NCBI GenBank assembly: GCA_015501075.1
Contig: JADNYJ010000010.1
Span: forward strand, 472,671 to 536,670
Reading direction: 5' to 3'
Length of the DNA stretch: 64,000 nucleotides
From: Gymnopilus junonius
Lineage: Eukaryota; Basidiomycota; Agaricomycetes; Agaricales; Galerinaceae
Positions 1 through 11,640 of this stretch are shown one piece after another. A program made the translations under genes and the position numbers. Every line of letters starts with the position of its first letter. Position 1 is the first letter of the stretch. The notes below the pieces were generated by a model. That model did no database searches. It worked only from the letters and a program-made list of their open reading frames with translations, and was not told where the DNA came from.

Positions 1-67
1 CTCTGCCTTTCCTTCATCAAGAACTTAACAGTATATATGAACTCATACTGCTTCTGGACTCCAGACT

Positions 68-1200
68 ATGCCCACCACAACATCCCATACTACTGCCAAC
101 TCCCGTGCAGCCAGAAAAATGAATCCTGCACCATCATGATTCAGAATGTCAGAGACTACCCTGACCATCCAAACACACAACCTCTGTCCAGCCTCAGCAC
201 TCTGACTCCCTTACCCTCGGACCCTCATCAATGAGACAAACCAGTCCCAACCCGTTGCCACCTCCTGCTCCTGGTTCCCCTGGTGGTGAACCCAACCCCG
301 ATGATGATGGCGATGATTTTGACCCCCACCACTCCAATCACTCTGATCACAACTCCGACCATGACCCCACTCTGAATCTCGCTGAAGCCATGATGCTCAT
401 GACCAAAGAGCTCAGGCTCACAATAGCCCTAAGGTTACCAAGACCAAAGCCCACAAGCCCGACACCCAGAAACTCAATGGTTTTATTTTACAGTGTAACC
501 TTTACTTCCGAAACAACCACGCCTACACCGCCGATGAAGACAAGGTTATGTTTGCCCTCTCCTATCTTCGCGGCCTTGCGATGGAATTTTTTGAGCCTGC
601 AATACTGGACTCAACAACTATTGAACTGTGGATGGACAACTGGCAAGCCTTTATTGGCATGCTGAAGTCTGAATTTGGTCTGTTTGATCTGACCTCCAAT
701 GCCGCTGTAGCCCTCAAAAACTTGAAGATGCCTGAGAACCAAAGGATCATCAAGTACAATGTCGAGTTCAAGCACTTGTCTATTCACTCACACTGGGACA
801 GCATCACTCTCTGACACTGCTACTACTCCAGTCTGGCGGAATGCATCAAGGACATTATGGCTAGCCATGGCAAGCCACAAACTCTCGAAGACCTTCGAGA
901 GCTTGCCCAGGATATTGACACTCATTACTGGGAATGCGTCCATGAGAAGCCCTGACAGGACAAGAATGCACAAAGGTCCTCTGACAAACCATCCAATCAT
1001 ACCTCATCAGGAAAAAGGGTCTTGTCTCTCAGAATAGACAAGAGTTGTGAGAAGAACAACAGAGAAAGCAAGAGAGCCTCAGAGCAGCTAGAGCTCCAAA
1101 GGGTGCCAGACAGCCACAGAGCAAAGTCTTGACCGTGGGTCCTGAGGCCAATTTCTCTGAGGTGCTCTAAGATGCTTCTGCAAGCCCTCTAACAGTCTGG
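68..1200 (+). mobile_element. Ty3/Gypsy-type gag relic
   Basis: Remnant of a retrotransposon capsid (gag) gene. A Met at 68 opens an acidic, Pro/Asp/His-rich N-terminus, interrupted by stops. The capsid core is at about 430-950 in a different frame. It shows the layout usual for fungal Gypsy gag: ALSYLRG, a Phe-Glu-Pro after it, a WxxF helix, KSEFGLFD, and a KYNVEFKHL segment. At least two frame changes (near 430-460 and near 812) and several stops break it. The tail (1000-1200) decays into Ser/Glu/Gln-rich sequence. No protease, reverse transcriptase or integrase follows, and I found no LTR pair, so this is a gag-only relic. The tail has a related copy at about 36.4-36.66 kb on the other strand. 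Confidence 0.75.
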
Positions 1201-1460
1201 AGATCCCTCAAGACTCTTTGACAGATTGGGAATTTTTTGTTCTCCATTGCTCTGACAGGCTCTGACACTCTCTAGGACAACATGTGGGAGGCAAATAGAA
1301 TATATTTTTATTGCAATTAGGAAAGAATGTATGTAGTGTGCTCTTTAAAGTAGTGAGGCCCAGGGAACAAGGAGCACATGAGGCAATAGAAGACAGGAAA
1401 AGAGATAGTAAAGTAGTACCCATCTAATATGTGACCAGAAATGAAGCATCAATGACGTTG

Positions 1461-3624
1461 CTAGAACACCTCAGCCATCCCATTGTCGGCAATACTGTCG
1501 AGGTCCTCTGGTTTGACATCCTTGATCTCTTCTTCATTCACTTCCTCTTCTTCCATCAGCAGATAGCTCAAGTCACCGCAAGTGAGACTGCATTGAAAGG
1601 AAAGATAAAAGTTAGAAATAAAAAATGAACCGACTGAACTCAATTTCTCACATAATTGACTTATACACTGCCGCTGGGTATGCATCAGACCATTTCTTCG
1701 ACTTCTGAACCAGGCCCCTCCACGTACTCGAATGGTGCATAAATCTAAAGCAATCCATTAGCTGTGAATCATCTTCATAAGAGCAGGACCTTGCACCTAT
1801 TCCATACAGAATTTTCACGGAATTGGGTAATAGATAGAGTTCCTGGACGATACTCCCCTATGCTGTGTTCAATCTAATGAATAGATAAGAACAAGGCTCA
1901 CAGAAAAAAAATTGATACTACTGCAGTGACTACCAGAAGAATAATTGTCAATGGAACTTCTTTGTTTTGAATCATCTTCTTGGTGGTCATTGCTTCTGCC
2001 TTGGAACCGTTCTTGGAAGTGTTGAACCAGACGGTCTGGATAAGGTCCTTGATGAATGGGTTTCCAAAGGGCTTACTACTGTTGAATGTCCTCTCCTGGG
2101 TCAAGGCATTAGCAATGAAAGAGAGGCTTGAACAAAAACATACCTTGACATTTAGGTCTCCGTACAGAAAGTTCGATGCTTGTAGTAACCAAGTAACTTT
2201 GTCCGTTACATCTTGCACAGATCCATGAAGGCTCAGATACCCTGCAACCTTGCTACGGGCTTTAGTGACAATTGTGTTGAAGAGAACGGTCTTCCCGTAA
2301 CCAACCTAAAGATGACAACTAAATGAGATGACCAGATAGAGCACACAACATGTACATAAGTCATGACTTTCTCTTTCTCTGCATTGTCATTGAGAAGTTG
2401 CTTCAGTCCCTCTGTGGCCCTAGGGTGTGAGCTGACACCAAGAGCAGAAGGCGTCTCAGCAATTATGGTCCAGATCCAGTCAGGCTTCTCAGGATCAGAG
2501 TCGAGCTTCCAGTTTCCAAAGCATATCTGTGTATGGAGATGACTTTTGGCCGCATCTGCAAGGGCAAGGACTTCAGGGCTCGAGAACTGTTCACGTACAA
2601 CTTTGGTACCTCCAGAACTCTTTGGAGGAACTGCCTTCTTTGCGGTGGATGCGGACGACACTTCGGTCTTGGTAGAAGACAATGACGGGGATACTGAGGC
2701 ATGTTCAAGCTTCGGCGCACTTGAATTCTTGGAACTTGGCTTTTGATATGCCTTTTCCAATGCTGGTGTTGAGATTTCCATCTAAAGACAAAGGGCATCA
2801 GTTGATTGTGAGTTGCAATAATATAGATACAATACCCCATTATCTGCCAGGGCATCTCCAGCCGCACTAGCCTGAGATTCAGCGGGAGATCCTTGACCAT
2901 CTTGCTCCTTGACTTCAACTTCTTCCTCATCGTCGGTATTGTCTTCACCATTCTGAATGCCTCCCTGTGGTTCATCCTCATCTTCTACATCCTCTTCAGT
3001 CACATTAGTAAAATCTGGAAGACCAGGTACTGTTGTGGTACTGCCCAGTTCTTTGGAAAGCTCTGCCTCGTTATCACTCAAGATGGTGTGCGATGGCTTA
3101 GACTTCTTAGCAGGCAGAGCATTGTCCTCGGTGTCGTCGTCAGAGTGGTCTTCTTTGTCTCTCATAGCCCTGTTACATTCTTGAATAGCTATATAGAAGG
3201 GAAAAATGTGTCATTAGAATATAATTTTGAGATAAAAGCGTACCAAGGTTTTCCTGAGCCTTTCTCTTCTTTTCTGCAATCTTCTGCTGAGCAGGACTAT
3301 TACTCTGGTCCTGGCCCTGTTGAAACTTCAAAAATGCCTGATAATCCTCCCCCAACAGAGTCACAGAGCCTCCTTTCTCTTTCTTCTTTGACTTCGGGGC
3401 TGCGGTCTGACTTGCGGACGTGGGCTTGCTTGCTAGAAGGGTAGTCACTCAGATTATCAGTAGTCTACTGCTAGATGAAACAAAAAAAAGCCACCTTTAC
3501 CAGCAGTACGCTTGGCGTTTCCTGAGCTGGCAGCTTTCCATTTTGCAGGCACAGTTGTTTCATTCTCCGGAGCATTTACACTGGCAGATTCAGCAGCAGC
3601 AGCTTTTCTAGTAATTGTGGGCAT
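1461..3624 (-). CDS. DUF6532 domain protein, 9 exons, 581 aa
   Basis: Nine exons join in phase: complement of 1461-1587, 1652-1744, 1797-1873, 1922-2095, 2144-2305, 2356-2781, 2836-3188, 3244-3447 and 3495-3624. All introns are GT-AG and 47-64 bp. I chose ATG 3624 because no ATG lies upstream in that frame. The N-terminal half is low complexity: Ala/Lys-rich, then strongly acidic (runs of Asp/Glu), then Ser/Lys-rich with a nuclear look. The C-terminal half, from about residue 290, resembles DUF6532, a domain common in Agaricomycetes: a KPFGNPFIKDLIQTVWF stretch, then VPLTIILLVVTA leading into a short helix, and near the end a WSDAYPAAVYKSIM segment. The last residues are again acidic. Function is unknown. 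The stop of the TET/JBP gene lies 215 bp upstream on the same strand. No frameshifts seen. Confidence 0.78.
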
Positions 3625-3839
3625 GAGAGGCAAAGCAAACCCTTGTTGTGTAGCAAGCCAATGAGAGATGGAAGTGGATGACAAGAATTATGAGGTCATT
3701 TTCATTTTCGGGACAATATAGGTACCACGTGACAATAGACATTATAAACGAAAAGGTAGGATACTCATATATTTGACAAGGTACAGAATGTAATATGGAA
3801 GAGATGACGAGAAATTAGACCTTTGACAGAGTAGGAAAT

Positions 3840-6800
3840 CTACCTATGGCCACTGTAATGGTCATCATCATCCATGACAAATCGAAATGTCGCATTGTCA
3901 AGCCATCCATTTCCATTTTTCTCCCAACCTTTCATGCATTTGTCAGTATGAAGGACCAAAGAAATGCGCTTCCCTTTGAAGTGAAGGTTCAGGTGGGTAA
4001 AAGCTTTGGAGGGAAAGACCACCACATCCCCACTCCTCATTCTCAAAACGACACCGGGTTCGACCAAGACCAGCTCTCCGCCTACGCAGTCCGAGATGAT
4101 GAGTACCAGGCAGATGTCTTTGTCCCCAGTGTCTCTGTGCATGCGGGTAGAGACATTGACATTGAGAACGAAACCAGCGAATGGGTACACGGGGGACGTA
4201 GTGCTGTTCGGAAGGAACTGCACGCTGATGGACAGGGAGAGAAATGTGTCTGGGAAAAGGCGTTTTAACTATATTGAAGACATCAGCATTGGCCTGCGAA
4301 GTCATTGGCAATTAGCTTACAGTTGCATAGATCCACTCAAAGACCGGACACAAAGCATCCAACAGCATTTGATAGACCTCTTGATTATCTTTGATTTCTT
4401 TGCTAAGCCTGGGGACATTCAGGCTTGTGTTGACAGGTCTTCGGCCATCCCTCTGTAGTGTAGAAGGATCTGCAGTAGAAGGAGCTCCGTACCCCTAAAG
4501 ACAAACATTCATTAAGCTGACTGACGAGGAAGACCAATCCGGGTTTTAAACTCACATTCTTGGCAAATCTGGGGTACCATGAGGCATGAAGAGCACCGAA
4601 TATGTTGTTGATGCCTTCAGATTCGGTGTCGACGTATTTGACTTGGCCGGAGAGGATATATTCCATCTTATGCAGCAATGTATCCCTCATAGAATCCTTC
4701 ATATGATCCCAAAACATTAGAAGGAGGTTGCCGTTGGCATCGTTGATATGCAACATTTGCCTGAACACCCTTAGTCAGACAGAGATGTCATTGAGAATTG
4801 GGAAAGCAAGAACATACCCTTCTATAATTCTGTAATCAAGACCCAGAAAAGTCTGGCGATTGGGTCGCTTGCCACTGGTGAGTTGCTTTCGATACTATAT
4901 GAGTGTGGTGGTCAGTTTAAGTCCAAGTTAGATAACAGGGAAATGATAATGTACCCGCTTCTCAAACTCTTCAAGAGTCTCCGGGTAATCTGCTTTTGCA
5001 GCAAACCCCCTTTGGCGCTCTGTTTCTTCAAACCTTCCTTCAAAATCAGTCAGATAAAAAACCCTAGTATTGTAGTCGAGCTGAGGCTTGAAGTTGACTT
5101 TGAACATGTATAGCAGTTCATCATCCATACTTGAGTTCCAGTCCAGAGGAGTCACCTCGTCATCAGATTCTGATACATCATCCTCTTCTTCGCCAGCAAG
5201 AACATGACTGCTGCTCTGTGGGTGACCAATAGGCTGCTGGGCTTGAGGAGTGGTCATGGGAGTGGCCATCATCATGGGGGTAGCAGGTGCAGTGGGCCTA
5301 GACGGAGTGGCAGGTGAGGCATCTCTAGGAGGAGTAGGGAGGTAGTTGTTGTTGTCTGAGAGCATATGGCGACCACAAGGACCAGCTTCTCTGGCAGCTT
5401 TGATTGCAGCTGAAAAGTCGACAGGCGTAAAAAGGCTGGTATTCAGCAGATCAAGAGATGGACCTCCTGGAAGTTCAACTTGCAGCTGACATTCCGCCCA
5501 AGCATCCCAGTCCCTGGCCTTGATGAAGTCACTGTTCAAGCAAATAAACCCAATGCACATGGAGAGATTTAAGGCCTACTTACTTGAATAGCTTGAAGCT
5601 ATCGAATATGGTGTCTGTCATAACCAGGTTCGTGCAATTGACATCCTGGGTGACATAGAAGGACTGCAGGAATTCTGTCGGAAAGAAGCAGGTCATGCGA
5701 AGGGGATACTTCTGTTGAAGCATGGCAATGGCAGGAATGACATTCTTCCTTATCAGCATTCCGAGAGGGGACTCTATAAACGGAGTCAACTGGTGGACAG
5801 ATTGACAATTGTAGCAATGGACTTACTGCTAGGAAAGCGTATGAAATGCGCAATCACTCCAATAGTTGCTGCATCAATACTGAGCAACTTTGTCTTGAGT
5901 TTTGCGCATGCAATCATTACAAGAAGGTACATAGACCCTATTTTCTAGTCAGCCTTTAGATATTCACAAGAAAGAATAGAGACTGACCAGCACTAGCCAT
6001 TCTGATGGCTACCAGCCCATGAAAAAGGTAGATCCTTAACTTCCATCGAGGTAGTTTTGTTCGGGTTCAAGGTCATTCCAAACATCACTGATTAAGTATC
6101 CATGGTGAGCATTCAGAAACCTACAATAATACATTAGATTGGTGCCATCATGAATCGAAGTGGAAGTTGAACATACCGCTGTATCAGGCAGGCAAGTTTT
6201 ATTGCATTTAAAAAATAAACAAGCTGAAGAAGAGCTTCAGTCTGCTCTGCCGCATAGCATGCATCTGCAAAATGGCTGATCCTCCCTAGAATATCGTCGG
6301 CTGAAGGTGCATTGCTGACGCCATTGAAAAATGCCAACAGCTCTTCAACTGAGGACTTCCCACAAATGAGTTGTAATAGTTGCTCCGGCTGGCCAATGAA
6401 CATCACTTCCTTCTCTTTCCTCTTCCCCTTCCCCTTCAGCTTCTTTCCTGGGCTAGGATGTAGGCAGATGTCCCCGAGGGAGTCCAATGCAATGAAAAAC
6501 TGACGAACAGTCATGTCAGGAGGAGGGTCTTCTGCAATGGGCATAGCACTTGCATTCGAATATGTGGGTGGTCCTCTCGGCCTGTTGCGCTGTCGTCCAT
6601 CTCCTGGTCCAGATTCAGGTCAGTCGCTGGCAAGAAAAGCATCTAGATTTTTGTCTCTTGGGGCGTCGTTTTGAATCAGAGCATTGGCGGTTCTGCAAGG
6701 GCGGTTGGGCTCGCGAATAGTGTTTGCACTTGCTCGAGGACAATAGTTGGGGAATGCCACACCCCATCCACCCCATCCACCACCACCACCACCACCACCA

Positions 6801-6952
6801 CCACCTCCTCCTCCACCACCACCACCACCACCACCACCACCACCTCCTCCTCCTCCTCTTCCTCCACCACCTCCACCGCTGCCTCCTCCACCACCTCCAC
6901 CTCCAGGGCCAAGACCGCCATTTCCACCAGCCAGAGGATCGTACCCAGCCAT
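3840..6952 (-). CDS. TET/JBP-type 2-oxoglutarate/Fe(II) dioxygenase, 10 exons, 833 aa
   Basis: Probable 5-methylpyrimidine (5mC-type) DNA dioxygenase of the fungal TET/JBP family (2OGFeDO JBP1/TET domain). Exons join in phase: complement of 3840-4268, 4321-4494, 4556-4769, 4818-4894, 4955-5531, 5584-5773, 5827-5937, 6041-6120, 6177-6603 and 6730-6952. The catalytic core is in the last four exons. It runs from GALHASWYPRF, through RDGRRPVN and RLFPDTF, to the double-stranded beta-helix. Iron ligands are the HRD of MHRDTGDKD and the His of THLNLHF; the Arg of GKRISLVLHTD is placed to bind 2-oxoglutarate. The middle holds a Pro/Thr/Ala-rich acidic linker (about 5090-5400). The N-terminus is a poly-Gly stretch from a triplet repeat. 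The first exon is the weakest part; a longer N-terminus up to 7711 is possible. In basidiomycetes this family is expanded and linked to KDZ transposons, but no KDZ transposase was seen here. Confidence 0.87.
6774..6905. repeat. Triplet repeat (CCA/CCT)n
   Basis: About 130 bp of imperfect CCA/CCT triplets. On the minus strand the phase used by the TET/JBP model gives poly-Gly; the other minus frame gives poly-Val/Glu and the plus strand gives poly-Pro. All three frames stay open, so the ORFs across it are not evidence by themselves. Repeat length is likely polymorphic and sets the length of the dioxygenase N-terminal tail. Confidence 0.9.
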
Positions 6953-7711
6953 CTGAACAAACTTTCAGTACTTCCACGGTGTTGGCGATTGGCCCCCCCG
7001 CCATCATTGTCTCCGTTGTCACCATTGTCGTCCTCACTGTCACCAAGATCGTTGTCGCCCATGGGGTCATCATGATGCTCATCGCTATCCCAATTCATAT
7101 CAAAGGATGCGTGGGCAGGTCCAGCTGCGGATGGATCTGGAGCATGGAGTCGAGGTGCTGGAGGAATGATGACCTCCTCCATGTCCTCGTTCTCTTCCTG
7201 ATCCTCATCAACTGCCAAGAATCCATGGCTGGAAGGCTGACAATCGATTCGCTGGAGAGGTCGCATTGGCGATGTGAGGTCTCGAGGGTCAACACAAGGA
7301 GTCGGATCGCCCGGATTCGAAGAAGACGGCATCAACAGATGGGGTGGGTAGGTTTGCGCCGCAATTAGAGGATCATTGGTGACCATATTGAAGGAATATA
7401 CACCGCATTGCCCAGGCTGTACAATAGAACTCTGAATAATGATATGGAGATTAGCAACTCATACGCTCGTCTCAAAAGATGAGGACATACGCAAGGTAAG
7501 GGGATCCAGCATCTTGCAGAGTGGGAAGAGGTTTAGGTGTCCCAGATCCTACAGGAAAGGAGGAGCTCGAGAGGTCTGGAAAGGCGACCGGGTGATCGGA
7601 ACGGCTGGAACTGGATTTTGCACATCCGAAGTCGATAGATAACCCAAAAGTATTATTAGGCCTGAAGTCAAAGCCTGATGACCTCAAGTCAGCCAAAAAA
7701 GGCATTGCCAT
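6953..7711 (-). other. Possible upstream exons of the TET/JBP gene
   Basis: Two open segments could extend the dioxygenase N-terminus. One starts at ATG 7711 and is Ser/Pro-rich. It can be spliced near 7490 (donor GTATGT) to a second segment that runs from about 7430 to 6960 and is rich in Asp, Asn, Pro and Gly. I could not find a donor/acceptor pair that brings this second segment into the poly-Gly frame at 6952. Either the gene starts at 6952, or an intron or indel in the low-complexity stretch was missed. Composition is typical of disordered tails in this family. Confidence 0.4.
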
Positions 7712-10290
7712 GCCAGGATTCGAACCCCTTGTCTATTGCAATCACACTGTCAAACCTTGTTTTAAAAGAGATGCCGCAAAGATCACATACCTGCAAGGAA
7801 GCCGGTGGAAGGTGAGGACTGGCAGCAAGAAATGAGAGTGTTGCTGAAGGTATTCCCCAAGGGCCAGAGGTTGACTGAGCAGAGTTGAGGGCACCCTGCA
7901 GTTTCAGAGCAATTGCTGCTCATTCAAATTCATCAACGACATCCTCTCCAGGAGTGCCGGAGAGGGCAGCACGATACGGGCAAGCTCAGACGGGGAGAGG
8001 ACTACGTTCGACATCGACGACGACAGAAGAGTGGGAGGTCCGGAGGGCACGAGGATGTGACATGGTCGATGTCGAAGTCCGAACTTGCAGGAGCGACAGT
8101 CACGTGCAACGTCACCAAACCTATGGACGCATCCAAGTCGCGTCTGCTTGTTGATCCTCACCCTCATTGTTGATACCTGCCTCTGGGAAAGTGCGAACTC
8201 AAATCGACCTTCGAGTTTGCACTTTCCCACCTCCATACCCACCTCGACCCTGCCTTGAACGACCGATTAACGCCTCTGCACCACTCCTCAGCCACCTCCT
8301 CATCCCCATCGCTTTCCCAATGCAATCGACGATATTGGTCCAAGACGAACCGAACCGTATGGTGGCACATTACCTGGAGGCCCGCAAGATGGCCGGTGAT
8401 GGCGGTGGGAGTCTTTGAACTCTGTCGTGTGAGTCTATAGTCAAGGTAAGTATCACAGGATCAGGTACCTCTGCGAGTATGACTACTGACTTATCACTTA
8501 CTATCTTTGATCTTAGGATCTCAGTTCTTATCTGGTGTCATATCGACCTTACATTCACCATGATCAATGCGCACCGGCGCCAGCTTCATACATGCATCAG
8601 TTCATTTCAAGCTATCTACAGCCAGCTCCCTTCTTGTGGACCTCCTCCAACTGATTGTGGATCCACATCCTCCCCACCTCACGACGAGTCTGACAAGCAA
8701 TCGCAACTCGGCCATCATCCCATCCCCTCCTCACCTTCTTTGACCCTACTCCCCACTGTACAGGTATAGAGATGATCGATGGCATCGATGGAGACTGGAT
8801 GAGAAGATGAGGTCGACTCGGTCTCTTGGCAAGCTGTCGCAGCCATTCTTGTTGCTCATCGGAGATGGGCAGTAGCAGCAGCTACCTCTGTGTACCCCAT
8901 ATCTGGACCTTTGTCGTGCCTCGGCCGCAACCCTCATTGACCTTCCTATGTCCAGCCAGACCCAGCTACCACAGGTCCACACATGTACAGTGAGATCGAC
9001 GTCCTCGTCCTCTTCCTCCCCCCTCATCCTACCCTTTCTTCTCCCTGTTCCTCTTTTCCATGATGTGCGGCGATGACGACTACCACAGGACCCGGAAACA
9101 TCACTTCATTCCTCCGTCCTTCTTCACTGGCACCCTGCACCCTGCACCAACAGCTCTCCGGTCGTCCCCCACCCCCACACTAGTACCTCCTGCCTTCGAG
9201 AAGCACTCAAGTACTCAGGCTCACTGACAAGCACGGCTTGCTGCCATCATTCCACCTCCCAATCTCAGTACGGAACTCGCCGACCTACCCACCGGACGTT
9301 GGACGGAACATTGGTCTTTCTTCCCCTCCGCACCACTGCACTTTCATCCAGAGTCTAGCGGCCTCTCCTCCCTCCCATTCAGCGCCGCCACCAGCACCCA
9401 CACAGCTCGAAATCGCTTTCCTACACCCTTTGACTCGCACTGTGTGATGACTTTGTCTTCAGCAGCCCCTTCTAGCGACTCGAAGCTCCTTTTCCGGCAC
9501 CCCAGACACCCCAGCTCAACAATTCTCTTCTGTAGCCCTTGATTCGCACCCTGCACCGTCATTCGTCGTCGTCCTCAGCAGCCAACCACCTCGTGAGCAT
9601 GATGTGAGCGTGATTTCCAACGCGTCCATCCTCAACAACCCGCACATGATGGGCGGTAGCTGAGCTCTCGTCGTGTTTTGGGACTCTCCCATCTCTGCAC
9701 GGCAAGGGGGTGGGCGGTCGCCCTGCTCACCGTCTCTTTGTTAGGTCAGCATTAATACCTTCCGACCCTCAATTTCTCCACTGCTCCGTCCCACTGTCAC
9801 CAGCAGCACACGCAATCGACAGAATGCAGCAAGGGCAGCGCCGTCCCACTCGTAGGCGAGCCGCAAACGACATTCACACCCATCTACAAGCAGACAGAGA
9901 GCTTCCAGACAAAGCTAGAGCTTGGCACGAGGTGAGTACGCACCTCTATCATGTGGACTTGGGTCGAATACATACTGATTTGTAGTTTGGTTTCTTCAGC
10001 CCTTGGAATCCCTGGCACCCAGCCATTCCGCCGCCGCCAGCATCGACAAGATAACTGGCTGCGTTGATGCGCGCAGAGCTGGAGTGAGCTTCATCGCCTT
10101 CATCCTCGCTGCCGTCTTGTCGGCTCATGCTCTCCCCATAAGTGGTCTTGTGCACCTGTAACCAGCTCTGTTGTTCATGCTGACATCGTTGATTTTTAGA
10201 CCACTATTCCGGGTGTTGAGGTGGCCGCTCACGACGTCATTCATGGTGCAGTGGATGTGCCCTTGAAGCTCGTAGGCATGGCTCAGGTTC
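7712..10290. other. GC-rich stretch without a recognisable gene
   Basis: About 2.5 kb, pyrimidine-rich on the plus strand and clearly higher in CpG than the flanking transposons. It contains scattered intron-like intervals, for example GTAAGTATC at about 8446 and GTGAGTACG at about 9931 followed by TTTGTAG, but no open frame I recognise. It includes the 44-bp palindrome at 8185-8228. It may be non-coding filler of a larger non-autonomous element that also carries the SPT6/HAM1-like fragments. Confidence 0.4.
8185..8228. repeat. 44-bp near-perfect palindrome, copy 1
   Basis: Inverted repeat with arms beginning GGGAAAGTGC and a TCGA centre. The left arm reads GGGAAAGTGCGAACTC and the right arm, reverse-complemented, reads GGGAAAGTGCAAACTC. 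The same structure and length recur at 35197-35240, and a more diverged one is at 14764-14807. Confidence 0.85.
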
Positions 10291-10309
10291 CCGTCATGCT
10301 TCTCGCAGT

Positions 10310-10800
10310 TGGAAGCTCATCGCCACGGTTCGGGTTGTCGCCACAGCTCTCACAACAGGCGTGATTTGGATGCTCACTGCCATGAGTCAAGCTCCCGCCA
10401 TAACTCTCACAATGGGCGCGATTGGGAAGCCCGCCGACATGGTTCCGGTTCTCGCCACAGACGCGAATTGGATGCTCGCCGTCATGGCTCCGGTTCTCAT
10501 CGCAACTCCCAAAATGGACGTGGCTTAGAGGCCCACCACCATGGTTCTGGCTCTCGTCACCGACGTGAGTTAGATACACGCTGCCATGGCTCGGGTTCCC
10601 GCCACAACTCTCACAATGGGCGCGGCTTGGAGGCTTGCTGCTACGGTTCTGGTTCTCGTCACAGATGCGAATTAGATGCCCGTCGTCATGCCTCGGGCTC
10701 TCGCCACAATTCTCACAACAGGCATGGTTTGGATGCTCATTGCCACAGGCGCGAGTTGGATGCTCGCCGCCATGGGTCTGGTTCTCGCCAATGGCTCTCG
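10310..10800. repeat. 102-bp higher-order tandem repeat, open on both strands
   Basis: Minisatellite of alternating 45-bp and 57-bp subunits, giving a 102-bp composite period with about four to five copies. On the plus strand the frame from 10309 reads His/Arg/Gly/Ser-rich units (HGSGSRH, then either RRELDAR or NSHNGRGLEA). On the minus strand the frame 10933-10283 reads His/Cys/Asn/Gly-rich units of the same period (for example HCESCGGNP). Both frames are open for about 500 bp because the period is a multiple of three. I see no promoter or homolog and do not call a gene on either strand. Confidence 0.8.
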
Positions 10801-10917
10801 CTCTGAACGAGCACTTGAAGCCGTCGACATGGTGACTCTCACGGATGTAATGGTTCGGAGAGAGCGTTTCTGCAAGTTTAATGGCCCAGTTTTCAGTCTC
10901 TGGATGAGGAATGAGGG

Positions 10918-11640
10918 CTCTCATCCTCACCAACTTCGAAGTTCACAAGCTCCCCTCTGTCTTCTCCCTCATCGACCGCGAATGTCTCTCCATAACTGCA
11001 GTCAAGGCCGCCAAAACCTTGCTCCTCACCCGACAAGCTCAAGCTACTCGCATGCGGGAACACAAAGATAGACAGCCTCCGTGACCAGGACAACATAGAT
11101 GAATTCAAAGACCTCATGTCTTGACGAAAACCTGACAATGCTGTCGTTGGTGTTTTCACTATTGCCACACTCTGGCCGAAACTCTCTGGCAAAGGGCCAG
11201 ACCATATTGGGTGTCGTCATTCGTATGGGTTTCCAACTCGAGCAAGACCACTTTGTCGACCTATCGGCAAGACTGTGCGATCTTCCAGAAGGTGACAGTC
11301 TCATCCGGAAAGTCAAAAAGGATGAGAATTGGGATGAGTTCCACCATGAAAAGGACCAAGAGCTGTTGGCGAGGATGAAGCGCGCTCAGACCGACTGCAC
11401 TTGTCGTGTTATCAAGCACCCTAACTTCCATAATTTCAACACTGCTCAAGCAGAGGCATACCTCAAAAACGGCAACATGGAGTTGTTGTCATACGGCCGT
11501 CTTCCAAAGGCATCAATCACTTGGCAGTAACATGGAAGGTTGATGATAAGCTATATCAGCATATTGGTGCATCTTGTCATCCATCAAAGAAATACTTGAC
11601 TCAATGTTGCAATAGATGTTACGGAAATGAAGGACACTGA
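10918..11640 (+). pseudogene. SPT6: Fragment of SPT6 (transcription elongation factor)
   Basis: Captured piece of the host gene for Spt6, the histone chaperone and elongation factor that travels with RNA polymerase II. Parts of the core precede it (a YqgF-like stretch with DEFKDLMSRRKPD-type sequence broken by TGA at 11119, then RMGFQLEQDHFVDLSARLCD). Next comes the segment leading to the SH2 domain ([20 protein letters not shown]). After a frame change the SH2 core follows ([18 protein letters not shown], then DDKLYQHI). An intron of about 49 bp (GTGCATC to GCAATAG) is kept just before DVTEMK. Stops and shifts rule out function. The fragment passes directly into a HAM1-like gene fragment at about 11.64 kb. 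Because an intron is present, it was copied as DNA, not through mRNA. Confidence 0.88.

Noticed and set aside
6747..6956. Poly-Pro ORF on the plus strand
   Set aside because: Shadow of the triplet repeat inside the minus-strand dioxygenase gene.
7700..7800. Possible tRNA gene on the minus strand (B box GGTTCGAATCC and a T6 run)
   Set aside because: No A box upstream, T stem pairs poorly, and the T run lies in a possible coding exon.
8479..9985. Several 60-96 codon ORFs in the GC-rich zone
   Set aside because: Pro/Ser/His-rich products typical of pyrimidine-rich DNA; open in competing frames.
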